This document shows positions 12,157 through 23,241 of a DNA stretch of 64,000 nt, piece by piece; the first letter of the stretch is position 1; each line of letters starts with the position of its first letter. Source of the stretch: Mangifera indica (Eukaryota > Streptophyta > Magnoliopsida > Sapindales > Anacardiaceae); the NCBI RefSeq assembly GCF_011075055.1, contig NC_058137.1, positions 13,067,463-13,131,462 on the forward strand, given 5' to 3'. The notes beneath the pieces are model-generated. The model searched no databases. It was not told the origin of the DNA and saw only the letters and a program-made list of their open reading frames with translations. Both the position numbers and the translations under genes were made by a program.

Positions 12157-13010
12157 GTATATCAAGGCTTCTTGTACAAAGAGTCTAGCAATCATGTCAC
12201 TTATAATCTTATAATGAATGTGAATAGTACCTACTGGGTAAGATAACCAAAGCACTCTTTACTTGATATAGTAAAATGATGACTAAACTATTATGGATTA
12301 TTTACAGTGCTTGTCTGGGCCTATGGCAATGTATAACAAAAATGGGGAAACCTATTTCATTACATTTACTGATGACTTCAGTAGATATGGATGTGTGCTT
12401 TTAATGAAACACAAGTCTGAATGTTTTGATAAATTTAAAGAATTCAAGAAAGCGATAAGAAGCAACTTGGAAAATGAATTAAAATCCTTTGTAGTGATTA
12501 TGAAGGTGAATACTTGAGTGCTAAATTTAAAAGATACCTGAAGAAATATGGGATAGTCTCTCAACTCACTCTTCTTGGTACACTTTAACATAATGGTATG
12601 TTTGAATGAATGAACAAGTCCTTAATGGAAATAGTCAAGTCCATTATGAGTTTTACAAATCAACCAGTGACATTTTGGGGTCATGCCTTAGAGATTGCTA
12701 CCTATATACTGAATCGTGTCCCATTTAAATTTGTGAATAAAACTTTATATGAGTTGTAGATTGGGCTCTTGCCCAATCTAGATTATTTGAAGTTTATGTC
12801 AAGAAATTTACTTCAAACAGGTTGAATGCTAAGTTCGAAAAATGTATCTTTATGAGATACCTAAAGCTAACTATGGGATACTATTTCTACCACTCAGAGG
12901 AGCAAAAAGTCTTTGGTTTTTATACTAGCATGTTCCTTGAGAAAAAATTCATTCTTAAGAGAATGAGTAGGAGAAGGCCAGAACTCGATAAAGTTCATGT
13001 ACCATAGGTT
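12157..13010 (+). pseudogene. Integrase of element A (continues from 2892)
   Basis: After the target duplication the reading resumes with the end of GAG-pre-integrase and a degenerate ECE*YLLGKITKALFT stretch near 12210-12265. The core follows: MAMYNKNGETYFITFTDDFS (about 12320-12385), KHKSECFDKFKEF, then frameshifts, then VTFWGHALEIATYILNRVP near 12665-12725, and FEKCIFMRY with GYYFYHSEEQKVF near 12835-12915. It matches element B and, less closely, C. Stops lie near 12516, 12585, 12607 and 12757. No working integrase can be made. Confidence 0.82.
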
Positions 13011-14235
13011 ACCATAAATATTAGATAAAATGATATGCCATCACAGATTGTTGATCAAGATGAGCCACAAAAGCTATGTAGGTCCACATAAGTATATCAC
13101 AAACCAGAAAAATTTAGTTTTCTTATGACTTAGCACGATTATGCACTGGTTATCTTTGATGATAAGCTAAAGACTTACGATGATGTTGTCTCGAGTCTAG
13201 ATTCCGAGAAATGGTTGGATGTCATGAAATCTGAAATAGACTCTATACATCAGAATCAAGTATGGATTCTAAAACTGTATAATGTAAATGGGTTTTAAAA
13301 AAAAACTGACATGGAAGGTAATGTGCATACCTATAAAGCATGATTAGTTACCAAATGTATCACTAAAAAATATGACATTGACTATAATGAAACATTTTCA
13401 CTAGTTACTATGTTTAAGTCTATTATAATGCAACTATATACTATAACTATGAAATCTTTAGATAAATGTCAAAATTATCTTTTTGAATGGTAACCTTATA
13501 GAGGACATCTATATAACACAACTCGGTGGTTCAATTTTTGCTGTACAGAAAAATAAAGTATATAAGTTACAAAAGTCCATTTATGCACTTAAACAGGTTT
13601 CTAGAAACTGGAATATTCATTTTAATAAAGCTATTCGTGATTTTGGTTTTATAAAATATGAAGACAAGCCTGAGTGCATTTCTAGTATTGTATGTCAATA
13701 ACATCTTAATTATTAGAAATAATATATTGAACTTGCAATCAGTATAGGTTTGGTTAACTAAGTGCTTCTCTATGAAAGACTTATGAGAAGTAGCCTACAT
13801 TTTTTGGATTAAAATTTACAAAAATAGATAGTGTAAATTGTTGGACCTAAGTCAAAACATGTACATAGATAAAGTGTTGATAAGATTCTTTATACAGGAA
13901 TCTAAGAAAAGATTTTTGCCAATGTCTCATGGTGTATATCTTTCAAAAAAGATGTGTCCATTTTTACAATCTGAAAGAGATAAGATGAATAGGATCCCAT
14001 ATGTCTCAGCTATAGGATCAATCATATATGTCATGCTATGTACAAGGGTTGATGTCTCATATGCCTTGAGCGTTTGTAGTAGATATCAATATGATTTAGG
14101 TGAAAAACACTATGTAACTATGAAGAACATCCTAAATTACTTAAGAAGGATAAAAGATGCATTTTTGGTTTATGAAAGGGATATTGAACTCATTGTTAGA
14201 GGTTACAGTGATGTTAGTTTTCAAACTAATTGAGA
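13011..14235 (+). pseudogene. Reverse transcriptase of element A; catalytic YVDD reads YVNN
   Basis: Recognisable parts are SEKWLDVMKSEIDSIHQNQVW near 13205-13262, YNETFSLVTMFKSI near 13383-13422, VYKLQKSIYALKQVSRNW near 13557-13610, and ESKKRFLPMSHGVYLSKKMCP then PYVSAIGSIIYVMLCT at about 13900-14040. The catalytic box at 13691-13702 reads YVNN. Both catalytic Asp codons are AAT/AAC instead of GAT/GAC, two G-to-A changes that would abolish activity. Stops and frameshifts are frequent. The domain order and neighbours leave no doubt about identity. Confidence 0.83.
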
Positions 14236-14680
14236 TGATTTTAAATCCTAATTAGGGTTTGTGTTTTGTTCAAATGGTGGTGCAAGTGGCTGGAAAAGCT
14301 CTAAGAAAGGTATAATGGCTGATTCTATGATAAAGTTTGAGTACATTGCCCTTTCAAAAGTGACAAAAAAGGTTGTATGGATCAAGAAGTTTGTTATTGA
14401 ACTTGAAGTGGTTTAATGTATCATTGGGGTGATTAAGCTATATTACAACAATAATAAGGCGATTGCTTATGCAAAAGAGCTATGGTCTCATCAGAGGGTC
14501 AAACACATATTCAAATTATATACTTAAGTCGAGAGATTATTCAGCGCGGTGATATATATATAAAGAGAATTGATACAAATAACAATTTGGCTGACCCATT
14601 GATAAAATCTCTATCACAATAGAAGTATAATAAGCATGTAGCAAGATTAGACATTAGATATATAACTGATTGGGTATAAT
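14236..14680 (+). pseudogene. RNase H of element A
   Basis: Fragments seen: GFVFCSNGGASGWKSSKKG near 14257-14312, then FEYIALSKVTKKVVWIKKF near 14335-14392, and NNLADPLIKSLSQ near 14581-14620. The expected Asp-rich start (GYSDVSFQT) closes the preceding open stretch. Stops occur near 14230, 14248, 14413 and 14527. The polypurine tract and LTR follow. Confidence 0.78.
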
Positions 14681-14693
14681 GCAAGTGGGAAAC

Positions 14694-16285
14694 TATTAGG
14701 GTAGGTGCCCTAAAACCAATTGATTAGGAATCAAACAATTGATCATGAGAACCTTATATAGATATTAAGTGTCTATTATAGAAACATCTGTAATCCTGAC
14801 ATTACAATGAATAAGGACACATGTATGTGATGATGATGAGATTATCATAGTGTTGAGTGACCCTACCAAAAGGTGGCGACAATTCTCAGTGTCTTTAGAA
14901 TAAATAGGTGCACATTGTAGACATATTCATAAGATTGATCCCACCAAAGGACATCTATATGGGTGGTTACTTTAGTGTCTTTAGAATAAATCCTCTGAAT
15001 ACTACAGGTACATGTGATCTTATAACTTGAGATTGTCAAATCGTCTCATATAAAGATCGATATGGTTTGACACTATCTAATATATCACTAAATTGGGATA
15101 TCATAAAGGTAGTGTACGACCATGTCGTAAGATACATAGAGATTATGGTTGATCAATAAAGGATTTGTAACTCTTGAGTGCAAGAGAAGATATTTCACAT
15201 AAGAATATTGAATGATATATATGACTACTTGAATATGTAGCCACAATGTGATAAAGTTATAGCTTAATTTGTGTAAGTCCTTAATCTGTATTAGTTTATA
15301 TTAAGGAACTACTAAGATAGACACATTTCTATTTCTCAGCCGTAAGAGATATTAGTTAACAAATGGATTAAATTGTATGTAATTGTGATGTTATAAAAAC
15401 TTAAGAAATGTTTATTGACACTTTGTCATTTAGATGGTCATGAAGCTTTGCTAGAGGTGAATCTTGGTCTATGTCTGAATTCGATCCAAATTTAGATACT
15501 ACTAATTCGATATATAGCTTCAGGTCACACGCATATAAAGGTTGATTCGAACTCAAATGTGAAGATCATTTGATGACAATCTTGGTATTTAAAAAAAAAA
15601 GAAAAACATGAATAGACCAAGTTTCCCTTCTGGGTTGAGAGATTCAATTTAACCATGCTTTGACTGAAGTAAACAACCATATGAGTACTTGGTGACGTTG
15701 ATGCCAACCATGCATATGGAAGTATAGGATTGTTAGACACTAATTGTCCAAGCCATGAATGCTTAGAGGATATGCATGGGAGGTACACTTGTGTGTCATC
15801 CATGCATGCCACATTAACATAGGATTAATTCGAATCCTAATTAAACTAGGATTTTTGTGTTATTTTATACAAAAACTATTTTATTCACGTTAGATATCCA
15901 TCACACTTAATACATATACAAATTGACGAAAACCTTAGTTGTTGCCTAGGTTTTTCTAAAATTCTTTCTTTTTGTGAACATGTCGGTCATCCCGCATAGG
16001 AGCCCTATTAGCCTTTTTCTTGGACAACCTCTCATGCTTGTGCTTCACATGGATACCAGGGCGCCATCTCATGAGGCTTGGAAAGTGTTCGTTTTTTTGC
16101 CATATGAAAACTTGGAGAAGCCACAAACGCAATTATAAACCCTAAAACACCTTATGATTCTTTTGAATGTTTATAATAAATATGTTTTAAAATGAGTATC
16201 CTAGTTAAGGTTTGAGGACTATATGATTTTTATAAATTTTTAAATTCCGTTGCATTATCAGTTAACGACGCCTTAAAGCCTAACA
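14694..16285 (+). repeat. 3' LTR of copia element A
   Basis: It starts TATTAGGGTAGGTGCCC, probably TG changed to TA, right after the polypurine tract, and ends CCTTAAAGCCTAACA. The same sequence, in reverse complement and with more indels, forms the LTR of element B (25102-26976); a third diverged copy is at 46390-47660. The 1.59 kb contains no gene. The open stretch on the opposite strand at 15525-15812 is spurious. Confidence 0.82.
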
Positions 16286-17951
16286 AAATTAAGTATCGTG
16301 ATTAGATGAAATTATTGTTAAGAATCACTTAAGCAATTATGTATGATTATTGCTAAGTTATGTTGATGTTTTAAGTGTTGCTTTATACGAAAGTATGAAC
16401 AATTTTTTATTGAAAGCATAGAGACAAACTAGAGATCGAAATTAGAGTTCTCAATTAGCTTTTTGGGTTTATCACACAACTATGTGGTATGAGATGCACA
16501 TCCATGTTGCAAGTCCAAGAATCTAAGCTAAGTTTTCCCAATGTCCCAGTGACTATTGAACATCGTTGACTTGTGAACAGCCAACTAGAACATATGGACT
16601 TCCCATGTATAATTGTATTATAATCGTGTGTAGGAGAGAAATGATCAAAATACTGTTAAAAAATGATATGGTTGAGATGAGTTTAAAAAGGAAAGTAAAA
16701 CAAGTATCTAAAAGGGCATATGCCTATGTAAGTTAGGATACACATCCGTGTATCTATAAATAGTAGTACATGAGGAGAAACCATAAAGAGGTGGTCGTGT
16801 GTAAGTAAAGTAAAGTAACACACCCTTATGTGCTGAGTTATACACGTCTTTGTAGGTAAGATAGAAGAAAGAAAAAAATTAAGAGAACTAGACTTGAGAG
16901 TTATAGGTCATCTTGGGTAATAGTATAGAAATTCTAGGCACGCAGTATTATCTTATATGCCTTAAGTCATAGTTGGGTACGAAATACCTTTTTAAAGGGA
17001 AGTAAGAGCGAGCCAGAGTTAGTTAAGGCTTGAGATATATGCATGTTAGACATCATAAGATTTTTATGAAGAGGTACAGTGAGTACACATTTACTACACT
17101 ATCCATAGTAGGGCATGCTCACAATAGGACATCAAACCTATCGTAGGGTACTTTCTAGCAATAAAACCTAGTTGAGATATAGGTTGGTATAGTAAAACAG
17201 AGAGATAATTCATATGGCCAAGGTGCCAAATCTTTGTATTTGATATGAATTGATCACTCTAGTATACAGTTATAGTTACAACTTTTAGATTCAAATGCTT
17301 CAACTAAGTTCAGTATTGTCATGCTAGATAGGAATCCAGATGAGTGGTTCTTTAGTGATCAAGCGAAACATTGTTTGATTCAAGAATCATGATATACAAC
17401 CTAGATAGTCCTTAAAGTTTAGTATAAGTACAGAGATAGTATACAAGACCATCATCATCCACTGAAGAGTTTAATGTCGACTCTAAATGATAGAGCTAGC
17501 ATAAGTTGAGTTTAAGGGTATTTTGGAGAGTTCAATAAAAGTTATCAGTAGAGTCTCCAACTAAGTGTTTTATCACTTTCTCAAACTTTTATGTGTGTAA
17601 GTATAGGTAATCGTGATGGTTATAGAATAGGAGAGGTTAATAGTTGTAATGCTACAAAGGCATTCTATTCATTTTAGTTTTCTCAATTTTATTTCATTAT
17701 GATTTCCAGGATTGTATTTAACTATATATACTATATTTTCTTGTTTGTGTTTGTGAGGTTAAACATCTTTTGAATTATTCTGGGCTTGGTTTGACAATAT
17801 TTTTCAGTAATTTTACAAATTTTAATAAATGAGGTTTTATTAAGCTATTTCATGAATTTATTACATGTTTAAAATTAAATGCATGCTCAAAGTTATCAAT
17901 TTAATGACCTTTTTCCTTCAAAAGGTAGTACTTCTAAAGTCGGGTGTTACA
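16286..17951 (+). repeat. Gypsy-type LTR remnant, + orientation
   Basis: The right end, GGTGTTACA at 17951, is typical of chromovirus-type Ty3/gypsy LTRs. The segment 17560-17950 aligns by eye with the reverse complement of 53705-54130, the LTR of gypsy element G. The part around 17560-17640, with AAGTGTTTTATCACT and TAAGTATAGGT, also matches the reverse complement of 57980-58070 in element H. A CGTGTG/CACACG cluster lies at 16796-16850. There is no primer-binding site after 17951, so this is a solo or truncated LTR. Its left end is uncertain; 16286 is simply where element A ends. Confidence 0.55.
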
Positions 17952-19440
17952 GAACTCCTTCTATGTCTCTATCTTATACCTTCATTTCTCTCCTTCCAAA
18001 AGAACCTCAACATTTACCAAACTAATTTGAAGATTACTAATGACTTGTTGGTAGTTATGCTTTTTTTAATCTCTAATTCTCCCAAACCTAAACAAAAGGA
18101 TAAAAGGAAAGTCATTATTGTTTCCTCGACTCCTTCTATGTCCGCCAGTTTACCTAACATACCACCTAAAAGCTCACAACCACCATTACAAAATTATCCT
18201 ACCCAACATACCATCTTTAATAATTCTCTCAGTGATTATCTTACCACCTAAATTATCCAAGGATTAACTTCTCACTAAGATTCATTAAAAAATGATGAAG
18301 AAAAAAACTTTGATGAATTATTTGACTAGTAAAATAGTCAATCCAATTCTAGTGAGTTAACTAGTCTGTCTGACTTTAACCAATCATCTGGGTTTATGCC
18401 TTTACAATTCTTCACTAAAGGCTATGATGGATCTATATCCCGACAAGAACTAGAGATTGATCTTTTTGAAGAAGAGGCTCAGTCTGCCATGGAATAAGAT
18501 AAAGTTCCTACTGGTATTCCTATTAGATCCATACCTTTACCTCTTATTAGAAATTCAAAATTCCAATATTTTACCTTTGATGATGTATTTGTCTCCTAAC
18601 AGTGAAATCAAATTCTTGAGATGACATGGCTCAATGTAGAAATGTTTAAGCCAAATGCTACAATTTGATAAGTTTTATGTAATTTTGTTGCTTATTTTAC
18701 TAGAGATTTACTAGAATGGTGCATTGCATTAGATAAATACCATCGACTCCAGTTACTAACACTTCTAGATGTTAGCCAATTCATGTTCCAAATTTATACT
18801 AAATTTCTAAGAAGCCTCAAACATATCATTGACCAGGCATGGTAATAATACTTCAAGCTAAAATGTTTTTTTAATCCTAAGGATCTCGAAAAACATTACA
18901 AGCAAGTTCAAGCCCAATCTCAAACTGACATAACTAAATGAACATTTTGATCCTCTTAGAAGTAAACCTTTAAAATATTTGAAGTTTCAAGGAAAAACTT
19001 TGGCACAAACCTTTCTTGGTGTTATGTACCAAATTGTTCTCGATTTGTCAAAGTTTCTCTATAACAAATCCAAGTTTTTACAAAATGTAGAAAAGCTTGG
19101 AAAGACCCTTTGCAAAACCTGTAACTACCCTGACTTAAGAATTAACTATTCCCATTATAATTGTTTTACCAAAAAGAAGAAACATCACAAAAGATACAAG
19201 CCACCAATATGGAAAGGATAAGACAAACCATTCTACCCTTTTCCATAAAAGAGATTTTATTGAAGGAAATGATCTAACCGAAAATTTGATAGATGTTTTA
19301 TTTGTAACAAGAAAAGGCATTTCTCCAAAAATTGCCCATAAAAGAAGAAAAAGAAATTGGTGAATCAAATATCTCAGATTACAAATCTCAAGTCTCATAA
19401 TATTGAATTTTATTTTTAGAAAGTAAATCAAAGCATTTAG
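17952..19440 (+). pseudogene. Coat-protein-like region of the pararetroviral remnant
   Basis: Ser/Pro-rich and acidic stretches (18075-18510) are broken by stops. They are followed by a region with conserved-looking Trp/Tyr residues (18600-18950) and a Lys-rich tail. A zinc knuckle at 19294-19335, CFICNKKRHFSKNC, keeps the CX2CX4HX4C pattern and is followed by a run of Lys. A zinc knuckle after a basic region is the hallmark of caulimovirid coat proteins. Stops near 18250, 18278, 18330, 18497, 18598 and 18942 break it. Which part might be movement-protein-derived cannot be told. Confidence 0.6.
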
Positions 19441-19925
19441 ATCTTGAATTTATCCTTAATGACTCAAACACGACATCTGAGGATAATTTTTATGATGCCT
19501 ATTGTGTATTTAAGTAACATAATCTCTTATAGAGATAAAACTTTTCCCATAACAATATGATCACCCTATAAAGGTGATTGCACTAGTAGATATCGAAGTC
19601 GCTTCATCGATCTTGAAACTCTCAATATTACCCCCCTCCTTGTTAGAAACCTCATAGATAATATTTTATAGTAGCTAATAGTGAAGTGTTCTACATTGAA
19701 GCCATCAGCAAGACAATTAAGATTCAGGTCTTCCCTGATGTGTTCTTACCTCACAAATTTCTTACTTTAGAATTATCAAGAAAAGATATCATTATCAAAT
19801 TTGATCTTATCTAAAAATTCCTACAAAAATGGATTTTTATTCATCCAGATGGATTTCAACTCACTCAACATTTTCTTCCATAAAGTAAAATTCTCAATTA
19901 CTTCATGATTTCTCTACTCAAGGCA
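19441..19925 (+). pseudogene. Aspartic-protease-like region of the pararetroviral remnant
   Basis: After an acidic linker the reading VIALVDIEVASSIL at ~19573-19615 sits where the protease D-T/S-G triad is expected. The Asp is kept (19589) but the next two residues are Ile and Glu, so the site would be dead. The following 250 bases contain VFYIEAISKTIKIQVFPDVF and LPHKFLTLELSRKDIII, suggestive of the region leading into RT. Stops are present. Confidence 0.55.
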
Positions 19926-21115
19926 TTCCAACATTTCCACCAATTTTAAAAAGTCATGGAATCATGCTCTTTAAGAAGAAAATCATTGGGGAAGATTCTA
20001 TTGAATTCCTTGGAATGAAAATCTCTAAAGGAACATATGCCCTACAACCTTATATTGCTACCCATTTGATGGAATTTTCATATTCCCATTTATGTCATAA
20101 ACGAATTCAATAGTTTTTGAGAATTATCAAGGCCAAAGGACTATTTCCCACCTAAGTTATGTTGTTTTCTCAAGTTTCCCGCCGTTAACTTTGAAAATCC
20201 CATTTACCTACCCAAGGCATGCTGTCTTCTCAAGGCATGCTGATTTCTCAAGTTTACCCCCGTTAACTTTGAAAATTAATGGTTTCAAGGGTAAAATTAT
20301 CATTTTGTCTGTATTATTAAAAATAAACTTAAATTTTATTTTATTTTTCTTAAAAACTAACAATTTCTCCTAACCCAAATTTTAAAAAATAGCATTTTCC
20401 CCCTTAGGGTTTCAATTTTTCAGAGTTAGTTTTCCAACATCGTTTCTTCCTCTCCGACGACCTCTCAACAATATCTAAGGGGGAAATTTAAAACCTTGAG
20501 GGGGAAAATGTTGTTTTTTTAAACTTGGGTTGGGGAAAAATTGTTAGTTTTTAAAATTTTATGGGGAAAAATGAGATAAATTTTTCAAGGGTTAGGGTTC
20601 GTTAATTTTAACAGCCCATGGGTGAGTAAATGGGATTTTCAAAGTCAATAAGGAGAAATTTGAGAAAACCGCATACTTTGAGTGGGAAATAATCCTTTGG
20701 CCAATTATTAATTATATTTTAGAATTTGTTTCAAACCTCAGTGACCTTACCAAACTGTTATACTAGATGCTTATGAAAAACCCTCTTGATTGGTCACATT
20801 CTCAAACCAAGGCTATACAAACCCTAAAAGCCTTGATTCCAAAAATTTCTCCTTTACATATCCCCTATACTGGAACTAAGATCTTTTAGAGTGATGCCAA
20901 CAAAGAATTTTCATCAGTTATTTTTATCAATGACCTTAATGGTGTCAGAATAATATGTGGATATTAAAGTAGGTAGTTCAAACCTTCTAAGCAAAGTTAT
21001 CATTCCATTTTCAAGGAAATCTTAGTTATTAAGTAAGATATAGAAAAGTTTGAATTTTACATTGTGGGTCATCACTTTATCATAGAAATGGATATGATGG
21101 CATTCCTAAAAATGT
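19926..21115 (+). pseudogene. RT tail and RNase H of the pararetroviral remnant, split by a MITE
   Basis: From 19930 the reading KSHGIMLFKKKI and EDSIEFLGMKISKGTYALQP is the C-terminal portion of a caulimovirid RT. The palm with its YxDD box is absent, so a deletion precedes it. The MITE at 20131-20702 interrupts. After it come the connection region (DLTKLLYQMLMKNP, with stops) and RNase H (SDANKEFSSVIFI near 20893, then FEFYIVGHHFIIEMDM near 21049-21096). Reading is lost near 21115 where element B begins. Function is impossible. Confidence 0.68.
20131..20702. mobile_element. Mutator-type MITE inside the pararetroviral remnant
   Basis: This 572-bp element has long terminal inverted repeats. 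The left end begins GGCCAAAGGACTATTTCCCA; the right end is its inverse and matches for about 75 bases with a few differences. It is flanked by AATTATCAA (20122-20130) and AATTATTAA (20703-20711), a 9-bp duplication with one mismatch, the size typical of Mutator-like elements. An inner inverted pair (~20345-20405 against 20480-20560) makes it a near-complete hairpin. It has no coding capacity and needs a transposase in trans. Confidence 0.85.
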
Positions 21116-21950
21116 TAGAACCAAAAAAGAAAAGTCTTTCAAAAAAGGTAGTAAAAATAGTATCCCTTAATAACCTTAGGTTACCTCAGAAAGATACATT
21201 TTTCAAACTTAATGTCTAGCTTGTTTGAAATCAATTTCTTGGTACAAACTTCACAGCCTTAAATCCTCAAGTAATCTAGATTAGACTTTTGCCTAGTCCA
21301 CAACTTATATGGAGTTTTATCCACAAATTTAGATGGGATATAATTTAGTATATAGATTGTAATTTCTAAGGCATGACCCCAGAAAAACATAGATAGGTTG
21401 GTAAAATTCATCATGGACCTAACCATTTTCATTAGGGTCCTATTCCTTTGTTCATGTATATCATTATGCTATGGAGTACCAGGAGGAGTGAGTTGAGATA
21501 CTATCCCATTTTTCTTCAAGTATTATCTAAATTTAATACTCAAGTATTCACTTTCTTGATTACTTCAAAGGATTTTAATTTGTTCCCAAGTTGCTTTTCT
21601 ACTTTATTCTTGAATTCATCAATTCATTCTTGAATTCTTTGAATTCATCCAAGCATATTTATTAAAGTACATAGTCATATCTATTAAAGTCATCAGTAAA
21701 TGTGACAAAGTAAGATTCCTCATATCTGTTATGCATTATTATAGGCTCACACACATCATTGTGTATGATCCTTAACAATTCAACCACCCTTTCATTATGT
21801 CTAGTAAATAGTGTTTTGGTCATTTTACCCAATAGACACGATTCACATTCATCATATGACTGTAAGTCAAATGGTTGCAAGATTCTTTATTCAAGAAGTC
21901 CTAATATATGTTTTGATCCTATATGGTCTGGCCTGCAATGCCATAAATAT
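21116..21950 (-). pseudogene. Integrase of element B, truncated
   Basis: It includes an open stretch at 21662-21880 with SYDECESCLLGKMTKTLFT and ESYFVTFTDDFNRY, which are the end of GAG-pre-integrase and the start of the integrase core. Beyond a frameshift the reading resembles element A 12633-12915 down to ~21130. There is no RT. The break is at the junction with the pararetroviral remnant. Stops are present. Confidence 0.78.
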
Positions 21951-22420
21951 ATGGTATTCAAATCATTCGATTTTAACCGTTTATTATTTTATATATTGAG
22001 AATTTCATTATCTAGTTTTAAAATATATAAAACATTATGCAATTTAGTTGTTCTATAGAGAATATTATTTAAGTTGATGGTTATAATACCACAAACAATT
22101 AAAAATAAATATCATTTTTTGTCTAAAACAGACACAGAAACTAAGTTTTTAAAAATAGAAGAAACGTTGTAAGAATTTCTTAATTTTAAAACTAGTCTAG
22201 TGGGTAACCTATGATAATCAATCCTTATGGCTAATGTAGCAATAGGTGGTCTATTATTAATACATAGGTCAATCTCTTCTATGGCAAACAATCTACTTTA
22301 CTGCAGTATCTATATATCAAAAAAAAATATGAGAACCACATCTTATGTCTATAACCCAAGATGAACAAGGTGAATAGTTTATCTCAATGACAAACATACT
22401 AGAAGTAGAGACTTCAGCTA
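21951..22420 (-). pseudogene. Protease remnant of element B
   Basis: Only scattered matches to element A 2430-2700 remain: DIRCGSHIFF near 22360-22330, in which the protease D-T/S-G reads D-I-R, and the KLSFCVCF segment near 22150-22130. Numerous stops make it unreadable as a protein. It is identified by position between gag and integrase. Confidence 0.6.
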
Positions 22421-23241
22421 TCTTTTTCTTCTTCTTATTCTCAAAAAAGGTCTTGCAATGTCTTTTCTAGTGATCTGTCTTGCCATAATAGAAGCAAACA
22501 ACTTTTCCGTTTTCCACATCACTTATACGTTAAGTAGCAATATCAAGTTACATCCTCGCTTTGGGCTTAGGTTTAGCCTTGTCTTTGCCCTTGGCCTTGA
22601 TTTTTTATGATTGGCCTTCAACCACAAATAGATTAGTCAAAACTACCTTTTGTACTTCTTGTTTAGCCTATCTGAGCATATACAATAACATCTTAAGGGT
22701 TTTCTCCTTTTTGTTAAGGTTAAAATTCATAATGAAATTACCCCATGATTTGAGGAAGGATTCCAACACCAGGTCAATGGCAAGTTTATTGTCCATAATG
22801 AAGTCCAAGCTCATCAACCTTTCAATGTAGCCAATCATCTTAACCATATAAGGGTTAACTTGTCTTCCCTCAAAGAGTTTGTAGTCAAACAACACATTTA
22901 ACATCTCATATCATTCAGCCTTCGTACGAGTGCCATACAACTTTTGAAGGTGTGTAAGTATGAATTGTGCATTCGTTTCCTTTTGTTGTTTTTAAAGCTC
23001 AGGTGACATAGAAGTCAACATAAGGCATTGAACTTCCATGAAGTTATCAAAATACTTATTAAAGATATCCTTCTACTCTTGGGTGGCATCAAGACCAAGC
23101 TTAAGAGGCAACAACCTCTCAAGGATGTATAACATTTTCTCCTGACATAAAATAGTCCAAAGATTTATATACCAATAAGTGAAGTTGCTTCTAGTGAGTC
23201 TTTTTTTTTTTTAGAATTGATCAATACATTGTGTTTGACAT
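22421..23241 (-). pseudogene. gag of element B, inactive
   Basis: The ATG at 23241 (reading MSNTMY then stop) corresponds to 1562 in element A. The best-preserved part (22904-22668) includes YKLFEGRQVNPYMVKMIGY and NFIMNFNLNKKEKTLKML. The zinc knuckle near 22510-22465 reads CFYYGKTDH, stop, KRHC. As in A, the second Cys is Tyr and the codon after His is TAG. The stop at codon 7 is also shared with A. The frame is otherwise a little better than A. Confidence 0.8.

Larger units (their letters stand above)
1..16285 (+). mobile_element. Ty1/copia retrotransposon A, 5' LTR outside window, split by element C
   Basis: The internal region and 3' LTR of a copia element. Seen in order on the + strand: a long leader (1-1561), gag with a degenerate zinc knuckle, protease and GAG-pre-integrase remnants (to 2892), then, after the inserted element C (2893-12151), integrase core, reverse transcriptase, RNase H, a polypurine tract (GCAAGTGGGA, 14681-14690) and an LTR (14694-16285). 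The GAG-pre-integrase reading stops at 2892 and integrase resumes at 12157, so the two halves are one element. Leader, gag and LTR each match the reverse complement of element B (21116-26976). The order gag-PR-IN-RT-RH defines copia. The 5' LTR must lie left of the window. Every reading frame is broken. Confidence 0.88.
17952..21115 (+). mobile_element. Endogenous pararetrovirus remnant (Caulimoviridae-like)
   Basis: A degraded copy on the + strand shows, in order, a coat-protein-like acidic region with a zinc knuckle, an aspartic-protease-like site, the tail of a reverse transcriptase, and RNase H. This gene order without LTRs, and the style of the RT/RNase H blocks, fit plant pararetroviruses such as petuvirus or florendovirus types; I cannot assign a genus by eye. 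The catalytic palm of RT is missing, there are many stops and frameshifts, and a MITE sits inside (20131-20702). The right edge abuts element B in opposite orientation. It is not functional. Confidence 0.75.

Noticed and set aside
20131..20702. Possible microRNA precursor because of the long hairpin
   Set aside because: Terminal inverted repeats with a 9-bp duplication explain it as a MITE; without small-RNA data a microRNA call is unsupported.
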